DNA of 64,000 nucleotides, taken from the NCBI GenBank assembly GCA_010645155.1, contig CM021322.1, positions 8,874,477-8,938,476 on the forward strand, given 5' to 3'. Source of the DNA: Tigriopus japonicus (lineage: Eukaryota; Arthropoda; Copepoda; Harpacticoida; Harpacticidae). The notes under the pieces were generated by a model that was not told the DNA's origin, ran no database searches, and was given only the letters and a program-made list of their open reading frames with translations. This document shows, in pieces, positions 1 to 11,647 of the stretch. Position 1 is the stretch's first letter, and each line of letters begins with the position of its first letter. The translations under genes were made by a program, and so were the position numbers.

Positions 1-466
1 GAATATCTCTGATCCAGAAGCAAGGGGGGAAGTGAAGGGATGGAGAGTCAAATAACCTATTAGCCACAATGGAATGTGAAATGAAAACGTACTTGCAACT
101 ACAATACGCAAATAGTTTTCCAGGTATAGTCTAATTGGATTCTTTATCATGTGTTCCTCATTGGACACGCTTCGTATTCTGATGAAATCAGATCTGTAAG
201 CCTCGAAACTACAAAAAGCTTTCTTTACCCCTCCAAAAGAAATGCCGAAGATAGATAAATTGATTGATTGAAGGTAGTTCCATTTGGTGATCAAGTTACG
301 ACCGTCTACATTTGGCTATCTCAATCAAAGATCAGATTTGTTTAATAACTGTCTCTAGTATCTTGAGAACTGCAAAGTAAATTGGATCATTTAGAACTGC
401 AACTGTCTCGTTGTTGACCAGGTATCTCTTTTGTCAAGCGTTTCAAAGGACTGCCCATGACATTTA

Positions 467-751
467 TTGCGACTAAAACAACGAGCCTCTTGCAAAGTTC
501 CTTGTTTCTGTCTTTGGTCTCGATTATGTGCTCCACATAACAATGGAGACAACTCTACTGACGAGATCTGGTTTAAAGTCCAATCTCGAGTAAATATCGA
601 AGAGGGTGCAAACAATTCCTTGAACCTACTCCCAACAGTTGATGATCACCAAAGTCTTCAACAAGCCGTCAACAACACTGAAAATGATGATGGAGGTGGT
701 GTTGGTTCTTGTACTTTTAGGGAGACACAAGACACTGCGCTACACAGATAA
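467..751 (+). other. Unassigned ORF with coding-like composition
   Basis: Between about 535 and 715 the frame is rich in Asp, Asn, Glu and Ser (NNGDNSTDE, VNNTENDDGGG) and does not look random, unlike its first 20 codons. No convincing acceptor or donor bounds it and no domain was recognised. It may be an exon of a gene extending beyond the window, or chance. Confidence 0.2.
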
Positions 752-2359
752 TGTTTATATTTTACCGACTTTCAATTGAAAGTTTGTTAAAAAGCTTGAT
801 TTTAGATACTGTTAGTTGGATATCCATTTTTGTGAAGAAATTTAGTCTTAAGTTTTTCCCTTGTTTTAAAATAAAACTACATCGCACTGACTTAATTTGT
901 GCACTGTGTGGTGGAATTGGATTTCGTTCAAGCCAAGAAAATTGAGAGGCGGAGATCTTGCTCGAGGATCGAAGTGTCCATGTGGTAATGGGTTCATCCA
1001 AGATGCTTTGTCGCTCTCTCGTGAGAATCGGACCCCACGTGACCGATGATATTGGACGTGTTGACCCCAAGGGCAAATAACTTCTGAGGTTAAAGTGTTT
1101 TGACGGTCATGGCGCCATCCAAAGTGGCCGAACTTTGCCGAACTTTGACATGGAAAGCCTCCTTCTCCATCAGATTTGGTCCCGATTCAATTCAAGTCCC
1201 AACCTGCGTTAGCAAGCGTGACAAATGATGTTCCCAAACGTGGTACCAAAACAATCTTTGGCTTGACGCGAAATGCCTCTGATTTGAATGAGCGATGGGC
1301 ATCATTGGATAATCAATTTGGTTCAGGTCCATTCAATCCTTTGTTGTAATGGCAATGGCTAGATTAGAAGCGAGAAGCTGCTCGTGGACACACTGCATAC
1401 TCTGACACTACCACTTACTTATTCTTTCTCCTCGTGCTTTTGTGTCGAGCTGATTGAAGATGAGATTCGCCTTGGATTTGGTTCGACCATTGAAATGAGG
1501 ACCAGACTACTAGGACCCCACCTGCTACAGTCAAGGATAAGTAGGGTCCAACCATGAGCGGGTAGATAAAGGAGCTGGTCAAGCACGAACGTTTCAAAAC
1601 AAATTAGTCTCAAGCCACTGTAATAATTGGACGAATCTCTGCTGAAAAGGGTATGTATGGTTGATAAACATGAAACCAGATATTATTGATTTCCCCAACA
1701 TGACCTTGGTCATGTTAGAGGTTGGGGTTGGGTTCTGTTGCCAGGATTTTGATGAAAAGAAGAAAGACAGGATGAACACTCACAGTATATAAAGTGTGAA
1801 TTGATAATATTATGAACTCTTAATTTGCTCTCACGTTTTAGAATGGAAGTTGACGTTGGATAATAAAATTAGTGATGGAGCCCTGAAACCGAAACCGAAA
1901 GTATCTGGCCGGACAACTGAAAAAGCACATGATTCTGCTCAAGATTTGAATATACGTTTGAAGAAGGCAAACGTCATTGAAGAAAAACCTGATGAACTAC
2001 TGGTTCAGAGGTTTTTGGACCGACTTTGATCACGAGGGCTGCACATTTTATGAAAATGAAAATGCATTACATTTGTTTTTTTCTGATGCATTTTAAGATG
2101 CATTTTAATTATTTTTTTTTATTTTCGATTTTTGCATTATTGTCGAGTTTTGTAGAAAGTTGTTGCATTATTTCTTTATTTTGTGGAAAAGCAGAGATTT
2201 TCTTGTCTTTGTCTTGCCTGATTGATTGAGATAACGTACTTTTCAATTTTTTTCCTTTCCCTGACTTGGTTGATGATTTTTTCCAGTTATGAAAAATATT
2301 TTTTGAGGAAGGAGAAACAAGATATGTTCTGCCCCATGAAAAAAAATCATCTTTTGTTG

Positions 2360-2599
2360 CAGGGGTCGGCTTAGGTCAAGCCCACCAATTTGACTACGTT
2401 TCGTCCAGGGCCCACCAAACAAACGTTGGTGGGTCTTAGGACACACAAATTCACGGTCAAACAGCTTTGGGCCCACGAGCACACTACTATAAATGGTTCG
2501 GGGGCCGACTATTTTGGACTTTCCCCATAACATCTGGGCCCACCAAAGACCACCCATGGGCATACATGTGGGCCGCGACCCACCGGTTGCCGATCCCTT
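2360..2599. mobile_element. Degenerate hAT-type MITE, copy A
   Basis: It starts CAGGGGTCGGC and ends GGTTGCCGATCCC. Its interior aligns throughout with the cleaner copy at 32238-32486: repeated GGGCCCACC-like blocks, TTTTGGACTTT, and GGGCCGCGACCCACC near the right end. The right terminus is damaged and no target duplication is visible, so it is older than the other copy. It encodes no transposase. Confidence 0.7.
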
Positions 2600-3052
2600 T
2601 TAAAGTATCAACATTTCTCACTGACATTGTCCTTCCAATATTACCTATTTAGAGGGTGAGTTCAATTAATTTCCTCTAACTGGGAGGTTGGTAGATTCCT
2701 TGAATTATATCATGACAGGAAAGCAAATTAGTCGATGTCCTGGGTTAGGTAAAAAGCGCATACATTTGTCAAGGCTCTCACACTGCATGCATTCACCAAG
2801 AGACTTCAATTCGGGACAATTCGAAAAATTGTGCATTTTCTACGCTTTGTAGAAGTTTCGATTTAGCGATATTCTCATTAGAACTTTCACAGTAATCAGC
2901 ATTTTAGCAATAAGAAGTGTAATCTGTTCCAGGTGCAGGCATTTTACACACAAAACGCAAAATTTTACTGCAATGGCATCAAAATGTCATTGGTTTGAAC
3001 ATCAGTGTTTTAACTATGAAATGCTTTTGCCCTTAATAGGTCACCTTTCAGG

Positions 3053-3190
3053 GGTGAGGAATGGCGTAGTGCGTAGTGCGTCGGTTTGTCATGCGGATGG
3101 CTGGGGCTCCATCACGGCTGACTACCACTCTCCAAACTAAACTCCTTGGAGTAAAAACTTAGCGAACCGTCTTTCAATGCAATCAACTAC
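3053..3190 (+). mobile_element. tRNA-headed SINE fragment, family 1 copy A
   Basis: It begins GGGGTGAGGAATGGCGTAGT and matches the reverse complement of 5460 leftwards for about 130 bp, ending in the shared CGTCTTTCAATGCA. The GGCGTAGTGCG stretch resembles an A box. Its B box is decayed (GGCTCCATCAC), so it is probably inactive. Confidence 0.65.
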
Positions 3191-3495
3191 CAACATTTAC
3201 CATTGGCAACCAAAATGGTGGCAAGTAGCGGGAATATCGGGAATATGCCTTCATGGAGCATCCATTATCAGTGATGTATGTACTCCTTAACAAACAAACA
3301 AAACATGCCACTTTTCCTGCTGTCGCTGTTTTGCAAAAGCACTCTTCACTCTCTCTACATCAATGAAGAGCAAAAGATCCAATAAACAGTACTTTTAAAA
3401 GGTAAAATCATGTTTTTTCTCCATGAACAACTATTCCTTTTTTCTCCACAATGGAGCTACTTCTAACGAAAGATCTTGTATGAATACCCAAAGTA

Positions 3496-3732
3496 TTTTT
3501 TTTTTGTTTTTGGGTGCCAGGGTCGGAGGGTTGAGTCTCGCCCGGCTAGCGAAGCCAGCCATCACATCGTCCAAAGTTTTTCCGATAGACAATCTCATGT
3601 CCGGTATCAGAATATTCCCCCGTCTGTGGGTGTGGATTAATGTCTAAAAGTTTCCTTGAGAAAGGTCGGGGAGAAGAATCGAACCTGCGACCTCTCTCAG
3701 TAAAGGAAACTGCGCTAACCACGACGCCACAT
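3496..3732 (-). mobile_element. tRNA-derived SINE, family 2, with A-rich tail
   Basis: Read on the minus strand it begins GTGGCGTCGTGGTTAGCGC (A-box like). It has the B box GGTTCGATTCT about 45 nt further on, then a roughly 150-bp body, and ends in a tail of A residues interrupted by one C (seen as T's at 3496-3511). This is the layout of a Pol III SINE. The tRNA-like head cannot fold into a clean tRNA, so I do not call it a tRNA gene. Confidence 0.7.
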
Positions 3733-5125
3733 ATTTAAATCTAAGTCTTGTTAAATTGCTTGTTGCCCTATTTGCATTTTAAATTTTCTTTTGGCATTTT
3801 GGGCCATTTTGTTACATCATTTGATGCATTTTTGACGTTTTTACAATGATTTTTCTGTGCAGCTCTATTCATCACTGATTAAAATGCATTTGCTTCCCAA
3901 AATGCCAAAAGTCAATTTTTGTAAATTGTTATATAATTTTCTAGAATCTTCTTATGCTCTCCTTTGATGAAAAATGTTCTGGTAATCTAACCATTTGGCT
4001 TACTTTTTTTGACTCCAACTTTGTTCATCTTTAAACATTTCTTTAATTTCTTGCCTTGTCAATTAATGTGTTGACATTCCACATTTTTTACAAAAACTAT
4101 TTTTCAATTTCAAGATTGTTGCAGTTTTTGTATTTGTGTGATTTCTTACTCATATTTTTCATTCAAAAATTCGAAAAAATGAGTCAAAGAAGGAAACAAA
4201 CCGAAAGGTTCCAAATTTAATGGTAACTCATAAAAGAAAAATCTATTTTGCAATAATAATAATAATGTTTATTGCAAGAATTGTTATGTCATTGAATGTA
4301 TTTACAATAAATATTGTTTCAGTCTGGGGGCCCGTTCTGGGTTCAGATGACCTTGAAAAAAGAAATTTTGCTCGATAACTGAATCCTAGCAATTTGAAAT
4401 TGAAGTGTATTGTTAAATCTTGGAGTAGTGAATAGTAAAAGAGTTGCACACTTTTCAATATTTTTTTTTTATTTTTGAAGACCTTTTCCTTGAAGACAGA
4501 TTTTGACTAGAAATGATTTGCTTGATGCAGAGCTTCCTAGAAATTTCATTCACCTTTCGTTTTGAACTTCTTGGTCTCTTCTTTGCATCAAACGAGCACC
4601 CATTCTCATTCTTCAACGATATTAAAGCTATAATTGAATGACTAGTGGTCAAGTTGACTATGTAAACTAGAAATCTTAATTGGAAGTTTAAAGAAAAGAA
4701 ATTGCAGGCGGTATTTTGAGAAGAAAATTCCTGAAAAAACTCCAGGGACTTAAAATGCAGAGGATGGAAAAAGCTTATCCAACGACCAACCCTGAAATAA
4801 AAAGAAATAAATAGAGGTTGCGAGTCATCGAATCGCACGGCGATCAGTGCGATGAAATAGCATTGCGATGTACGTCTACGCTTTGCTTCTCCTAAATTAT
4901 GCTAAAGTGCTAAAAAAAAGATGGCAATGCAATTCACAGGCATTAATTCACACAATCAGGATTTTGGGTTGAAAACATGTCTTGCGCACTTTCATGTGTT
5001 CTTTGATCTTCCACTTGTTTGTTTGTGGTGGAGTCAGAATGCAGCTTCGCAGCTGCGATCTGATAGAGGCTGTCCGCCATATGGGGATATTGCCGCTCCA
5101 CTTGGACAAGCCAACAAGCATTAAT

Positions 5126-5460
5126 TTTTACCTCACCCTCGGGAATGACCCCAGGTTCGCCCATTTAAGCCGTCAAGGGCCGTGACTACTGCATGTAACT
5201 GAATACCACAGGTCACTAGAACTCGGCAAGCCCGGGATCGAAACGGGGCTTGCCTACTTTTGCATTGAAAGACAGTTCAACGCTAAATTTTGACTCCGAA
5301 GAGTTGAGTTTTCAGATTTGATTTTTGCATTGAAAGACGGTTCAAATGCTAAGTTTCGACTCCGAAGAGTTGAATTTGGAGAGTGGCAGTCAGCCGGGAT
5401 CGAACCCCAGCCTTCCGCACGACAAACCGACGCAGTACGCACTACGCCATGCCTCACCCC
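5126..5460 (-). mobile_element. tRNA-headed SINE, family 1 copy B, with internal duplication
   Basis: Minus-strand head GGGGTGAGGCATGGCGTAGT, with B box GGTTCGATCCC about 40 nt later. A block of about 65 bp (CAACTCTTCGGAGTC... to CTTTCAATGCAAAA) occurs twice in tandem. A module containing CTAGTGACCTGTGGTATTCA (5206-5225 on the plus strand) follows; it is shared with the element near 8.0 kb. Confidence 0.7.
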
Positions 5461-7997
5461 CTAATTGATCTTCCACTTCTTTGGGCAAGTATTTTACTAT
5501 GATCTTCGGAAATATTTGCCTTTTTACGCAACTCCTGACCAGTTTCAGGATTAAACCAGGCGGACCAAATGACGACAATGGCGTCTCTATAGATTTCTTT
5601 GTAATAGACCTTTAACAAAACTACCTTTCGATACAAATTTTGCAGTTTTAAGTAGATTTTGAAATTTGTCCGATTCTATCCATAGACCACGGAACTTCAG
5701 AACGGCTGACGGCCACGCAACCTTTTCTACAGACGTCATGTCGCTCACGTTACTTAATTCAGACATCTGTTAGATCTCAACCACTTGGTTATCTTTTCTC
5801 TAGCTTATTTCCAGTCTCCACATCTCCAAGTACAGGATTTTCACATTTTTGAAATTGTTGTAATACTCATGCATGGATAGATAACTGAAAACATTAAATA
5901 TTAACGTAGTATTAACTTGAGACAATCCAATTTGAATATATGTAAATATCCATTTAAAGAATTCAGATAGGTAATTTCTTCATGAAATACTTGGTATACC
6001 TTAATGACACATTATTGTAACTGTAAGCAATTGTTGATTATTTAGCTCTCTTGCACTTGATATGGCATAAGTTACCTTATCTGTAGTTCTATATATTCTG
6101 AGTGCACTTTCTTTCATCCTCTTGCCCATGTTAAGTTACAAAACATGGGTTTCTCATTAGATTCACACCTATTAAAAGACTCAAATAGTTTTAGGATATG
6201 ATTTAAATCGCATTTCCACAGTTCCATGATAAACGCAAAGAGTTCTATAAGTACTTTGAGTTATTACTTCATGTTGTTGATGAAAGCACTACAAAAACCA
6301 GTATCAAGTAAAAAATCATTCTTTGGTGACTTGTCAATGGACCAAATGCATATGTGTTGAAATTTTGGGCAAATATATACCAAAAAAAAATATTCTGTTT
6401 TGAGCTTAAAAGATGCCCAGAATTATGCCTCACACAATGCAAACACTAAGATTTATCTTACTTGCTTGGTTCACTCACATTTATAAAAAAGCCATCAAGA
6501 AGAACTCACACACTATAAACAATCTAGCAGTAGTTGAGACTTGAATGATTCCCAAAATAACTTGTGTAAGAAGGTACTCGTGTCACTAAAGGTGTTGCAC
6601 TATCAAAGGTGGGTGTGCCATTAGCCATAGACTGTAACACTAAACAGATGAAGGAGTATTGCCATGAGTCAAATTTGAGACTTGAACGTGACTTTAAAAA
6701 CACACTTAAAAAGCACTGCACAGGTGAATTTATCACATTTCAACATGATTCTTCAAGATGTTTCAAATGGTGTGAGTGAGAAGCAACTGGCAAAACAAAC
6801 AAGGGTGACTGAAAATTGTAGGCTTTCTATAATTGTGATTTGGATCTGGCAAAAATAATTAAGGCTCAAGTCATTTCTTCAAATGATAGAAACCTGCTAT
6901 GAGCTTAGGAATAGCAGAAGGAACTTAATACTCAAATTATAAAAAGGTGTTGTTCTGTCATAAAATAAAATCATGCTGTCTGCTGGTCAAAGATCTTGTC
7001 ACCTTTTGAATGGCAGATGTGGCCAATCCTTCCCAATGAGAATTGGCTTGGGCTGCCTGAATGACGCATACTTTGAGAAAGGCATTTTTTCCCATGTGGT
7101 TTCAGATCCAGTATTAAAAATTCCTTGTTCTGTCCTAATTCATTTCAATTTCTGTCCAAATCCAATCAGAAACACCTGGTTGCCCTGCTCTAAACACATC
7201 CTTGCAGTGCCTCCAGATAAATTCCAATGGCTGTCTTGTCACGTGGTTAAATAATTTTTATACCTTTAAATATCAATAAACAAGTGTGGAAAACATTAGG
7301 TCATATGTTTTGTGTTTGGAGATGCATGCTTGAAGCATACTTCATCAATTTACTTCCGCTCGTTTTGAGTCTCTTTAACGTTTTCAGGCTTTTAAAACAA
7401 CGCCATATTAATGACACCTTTGTTGTAATGGATTTTTAGCCCAAATTTTCATTAGAAATGCTCTTGAACGATGCTCTTGAACGCTTAAAATACCCTTGAA
7501 GTCAATAATGGAAGCATGCTTGCAGCGTGTTTTGGTACAGACAAAACATATGAGCTTTTATGAAATAATCAAAATTGGTAGAAAAAGTTTGGAAATTTTT
7601 TGGGTAATCTTTTTCTAAAAAGTCAAAGTTTGGGTAATTTTCTGGGTATTTTTGACGCATTTTTAGGTAATTTTGAAAAAAAATCTGAAATTGATTTTTG
7701 ATTGCTAGTGGCTCAGCATCTTACTCCAAAGAACAACTTTTGCGTTTTTTTAAGTCCCCAACTTAATGCGTTATAAAATGGATTTATACTTCCAACTTAT
7801 ATTTTTCTGCTCAAAAAACTGTTTAGAAAGATGGCAATTTGACGATATTTTGCAGCCAAATCATGGAGCGTCTCTTTATTTGAAAATGCTTTTAGTTCAC
7901 AAATTCGTTTACTTTTCTGTATGGCCCTTTGGTCGAAACCCAGCTGGCTGTCGCAAATCCGGGTTCCGAAAGCGGGCATCTATTGGATTTTTAAGCT

Positions 7998-8115
7998 TTT
8001 TCGTAACTTAATACCACAAGCCACTAGGACTTGGCAAGACCGGTATTCGAACCAGAGCTGTTGCTGGTATTTGGCTAATGCTCAACCCCTATGCTAGAGC
8101 TGCTTGCCTTGGGCC
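7998..8115 (-). mobile_element. tRNA-headed SINE fragment sharing the 3' module of family 1
   Basis: The minus strand carries a tRNA-like head with a B box GGTTCGAATAC. The block CTAGTGGCTTGTGGTATTAA follows and closely matches the 5.2-kb element. It ends in an A-rich run (AAAAAGCTTAAAAAT). The A box is weak. Confidence 0.55.
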
Positions 8116-11100
8116 CCTGGGACTATTTGTAGTGTTTTCCTTGCCATGTTTTAAAACAGCACACTTTCTATGTCACTACGAAATTTTGTGAGGCCAGTTA
8201 CCAAAGTTTCCCTTGATATTTTGGGATGGTATTTTTTTAAATTAGATTAGAAAAGGCAAAAAGCGTTCAATGTAAAAGAAAAAAAACTAGAAAGCTTTTT
8301 TTTGGCTAAAAGAACCAAAAAAGATTTTGATGAAAACTTTTCACTGTTTGCTGTTGTGAATACTTTGAAGTGAGTGCAATAGCTCCTCATTGTTTTTGTG
8401 TTTCTGTTTGTGAATGCTTGTGTATGTGAAAAACTAGCCTCAAATCTTATCTGGAGCGCATTGCATTTGTCCTTTGCACTAATATCAGAGGTTGCTCAAG
8501 TGAGTTTGAATAACTTTGCGAAGTAAAAATCTCTTAAATCTATTCCATAAAATTTGGAGCTAAGATGCTTGTTTATCGTTTGTATTTCAGGGATATTTTT
8601 GTTCATCTCAACGGAAACTGTACTCAACTTTAAAAACCACATAAATGTCATGAGCTTCATGAACTTTTGCATTCCTTCCCTGAGATTCTAAAATTACAAA
8701 TATACTTTCTCCAACATGCCAAACGTTAAGATACCAAATTTTAGATTCTTTTGGCCCCAGTTTGTGCATTTAGCTCACAAAAGTGAAATATAAACGAATG
8801 CTATTAAAAAGTATTTGTGCATTTCTAACCTTTTAATTAACCTAATTACATTAACCTAACTTACGTACTTTTTGGAAGGAATCCAAATTTATTGCATTTG
8901 AAAAAAATGATTGTAATTGATTGCCTTTGAAAGTAAAATACATTTATTCCTTTTCATTGTCACCAATGTCATTGAAATACACTTGAAAGCAATAGAACGT
9001 GACTTAATTTTGTTCTTTGGTTGGCATGTAGTCAATTACTTTCGTGTTTGAAAACATGCTTTTCATCTAGCCTCTTTGTTTTTCTAACGCTTTCATTCAT
9101 TGTTCTTTTATCTTATTTCATATTTTCAGTACATAAGCTCAACTCCATTTGTTTGTATAATGGCAAGCAGGCTGAGCCTTTTAATAACCAACGGACCATC
9201 GTGAGTGATCAATGTCAATGCACATGAGCAACCGATTTCCGAATCAAGCACTCATGGATCAAATCTTCGACCACCGGACATTGTCCAATGTTTGCCTCAA
9301 ATCGTTTCTCTAAGCATGGGGGCATTGTCTGGGAGTTTGTGAGCAAATTACGTTGAAAAATGATTCACCGGCTCAATTTCCTGTTTGAATTTCAAATTGC
9401 TCTTTCAAACGGCTAGTTTTTGACTCATGGCTATTGGCGAACGGAGATACCTAACAAAGGTGCAATTTGCTTTCATGCAATTGAATAACAGCCGGTCGAG
9501 TATGTATATAATTTTGGAAAAACAGTCCAAAATGGATTGGCATCATGAAAGTTTAATCATTCCGCCCACATATCTGTTGACGTTTTTAGTGTTCCTAGTT
9601 TTATGTGGAATGAAGGAACGAGCTGACAAATGCATGCAATGCATGCTGTTGTTAGCCAGTAGCGAAATATTCAACACACTTATCTTCGCCAAATCCTGGG
9701 CCACACTTAGTGCGCGAACTTTTCGGTAGATATTTTCTGACATGATTGCCACCCTCATTCAAATTAGATGAAAGAGCGTATCTTTTTAAGGGAAATATTT
9801 CATCCCAACATGCAGCAGATGAAGAATGATCTCTTTTTTAAGTCTTGTTTCACATGTGCGGGTTTGGGCTATAAAGGAGAAAAAATATTAAAAACAATAA
9901 AGGAGCAATAAAACAACAAAGCTTTTTAAAATCTTTTTTTATGAATTAGTGTCTCGAAGTTCTCGTATGGCCACATAATTACAAATTTTCTCTCTAAGTA
10001 CCAATCAAAAATTGCCGAGCATAAAAAATTGAAATATAAAGACTAACAATTCAAAAACTAAAAAAGATGTTTACAAAATTGGAGACATTTGAGTGTATGA
10101 GGTAATTTTCCAAGCTCTTAGTTATGATTTATGAAAGAAAACATATTTAGCAAAATATATGTTCAAGAAAATTACTTTGACTGAAGGGTTCAATCATAAA
10201 TCAATATTTATATACATACTTCACTATTTTTGTCCATTCCAAATATAATTTCGTTTTATACAGCAATTACGTGCGCACACTTTTTATTGCTTTTCCATAA
10301 AACACCTAACAGCTGGGTAAAAATACTTTCTTCAATTTTTCCACCATTGCGAATACCTTCAAAATCGGTCTCTAACGATAAGCAATCCTATCCCCTTTTA
10401 CCTCTGAGAACTATCCCCCTTCACGGGGTTTTCAGTCTCCGTATGTAGTGAACGAAGCGCTCCTCGAGTTTGAGCTCGAGTGGATGGAGGGAAAGAAGCC
10501 TGGCGAAACACCATGTTCACTAACCCCGCAGGTCTGCCCGATTGATCCAAAGCGAATGAATTCAGAGGGCAGAGCAGTAGCTGAGATCACTTGACAGCCG
10601 AGACGAAGCCGCAAGTTGTCCAGTAGTGAAATGACAGCTCTCGGTGACGGAGACTCATTCAGTTCAACGCTGAGGTGGATGCAGTACTAGCTACCCGTTT
10701 CCACATTGCATATACTGGATCACGCGATGGGAAATTGGATGGCTTGAAAAGCCAGCTCTTTTCCTCGAGTAGTGTCAGTGAGCTCTCTGTTCAAATGTGC
10801 ATTTTCCGGCAAAGAACGGACACTTGTTTCCTCGTGTTCAAACTGGTTTCCCAGCCTCTTTCTCTGTCTCTCGCATCCATCTTCGTTCACGGATAAAACA
10901 GATCCTACTTACTACACGTGAAGAATGAGCTGTTCATGGAAAGAGATTACTCATAACTTGTGCATCTGGTGGGAGAGCAAAAATCTCGTGTCACTCACCC
11001 AAGATTGACTTGTTATGCTTCTACTCAACCTTGTGAGCATGTGTGTGGTGTGTACGCAAGAGGCAAGAAAGAACTTCATAACCTCATAACCCCGCCTAGA

Positions 11101-11647
11101 AGCTGTAGAAGATGTAATTTCTTTCCAAGGAGTTAAGCAATACGAATATCCATACATACAGAACTGAGGAGTCATCAAGTGATAAACAGATTCTCCTTTG
11201 ACTTCGCCAGAAACTTGGATGTGTCATCTTTTTTACTAATAACATATCCAGTCCTATGGACCTCTGGAAAAACCAATGTGATTGTGAATAAGTGTGAGAT
11301 ATTCGACCAATCGATTCTGGATTTTTAACTCATTCCTTAAGAAGGTTGTGAAGAGACGGTTCGGAATTTTTCAATTCGGGAAACGTCGTCCCCTTCGATG
11401 AGCGATTAGTATCGACCTCGACTAAGTGAGTGTTTCTCTCGAGTGGTTGCGGTTTGGGTACTTGTCCAATCTTTTGGTTAGGTCACCTACCTGCCCATAT
11501 CTTGGTGACCATTCTGGAGTTGCTTCCAATTTTGGAATTTATGAATTAATGGACTCGGTTCTTCGCGTCCTTCTTCCTCCTTGGAAGTGCAGTGGACAAA
11601 CTCTGTTATCATTGTCATAATCATCATCGTTATCACGAGTGCTGCTG

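Larger units (their letters stand above)
1..11647. other. Gene-poor region upstream of the Rnd-like gene
   Basis: Apart from the MITE, the four SINE copies and the weak ORF at 467-751 listed separately, I see only AT-rich sequence, short A/T runs and an AAT microsatellite near 4255. The open frames are short and without domains. Promoter and 5' UTR exons of the Rnd-like gene may lie in 9.8-11.6 kb, but none can be defined. Confidence 0.6.

Noticed and set aside
3660..3732. Possible tRNA gene on the minus strand
   Set aside because: A-box and B-box-like motifs are present, but the acceptor stem does not pair and an A-tailed body follows. A SINE head explains it better.
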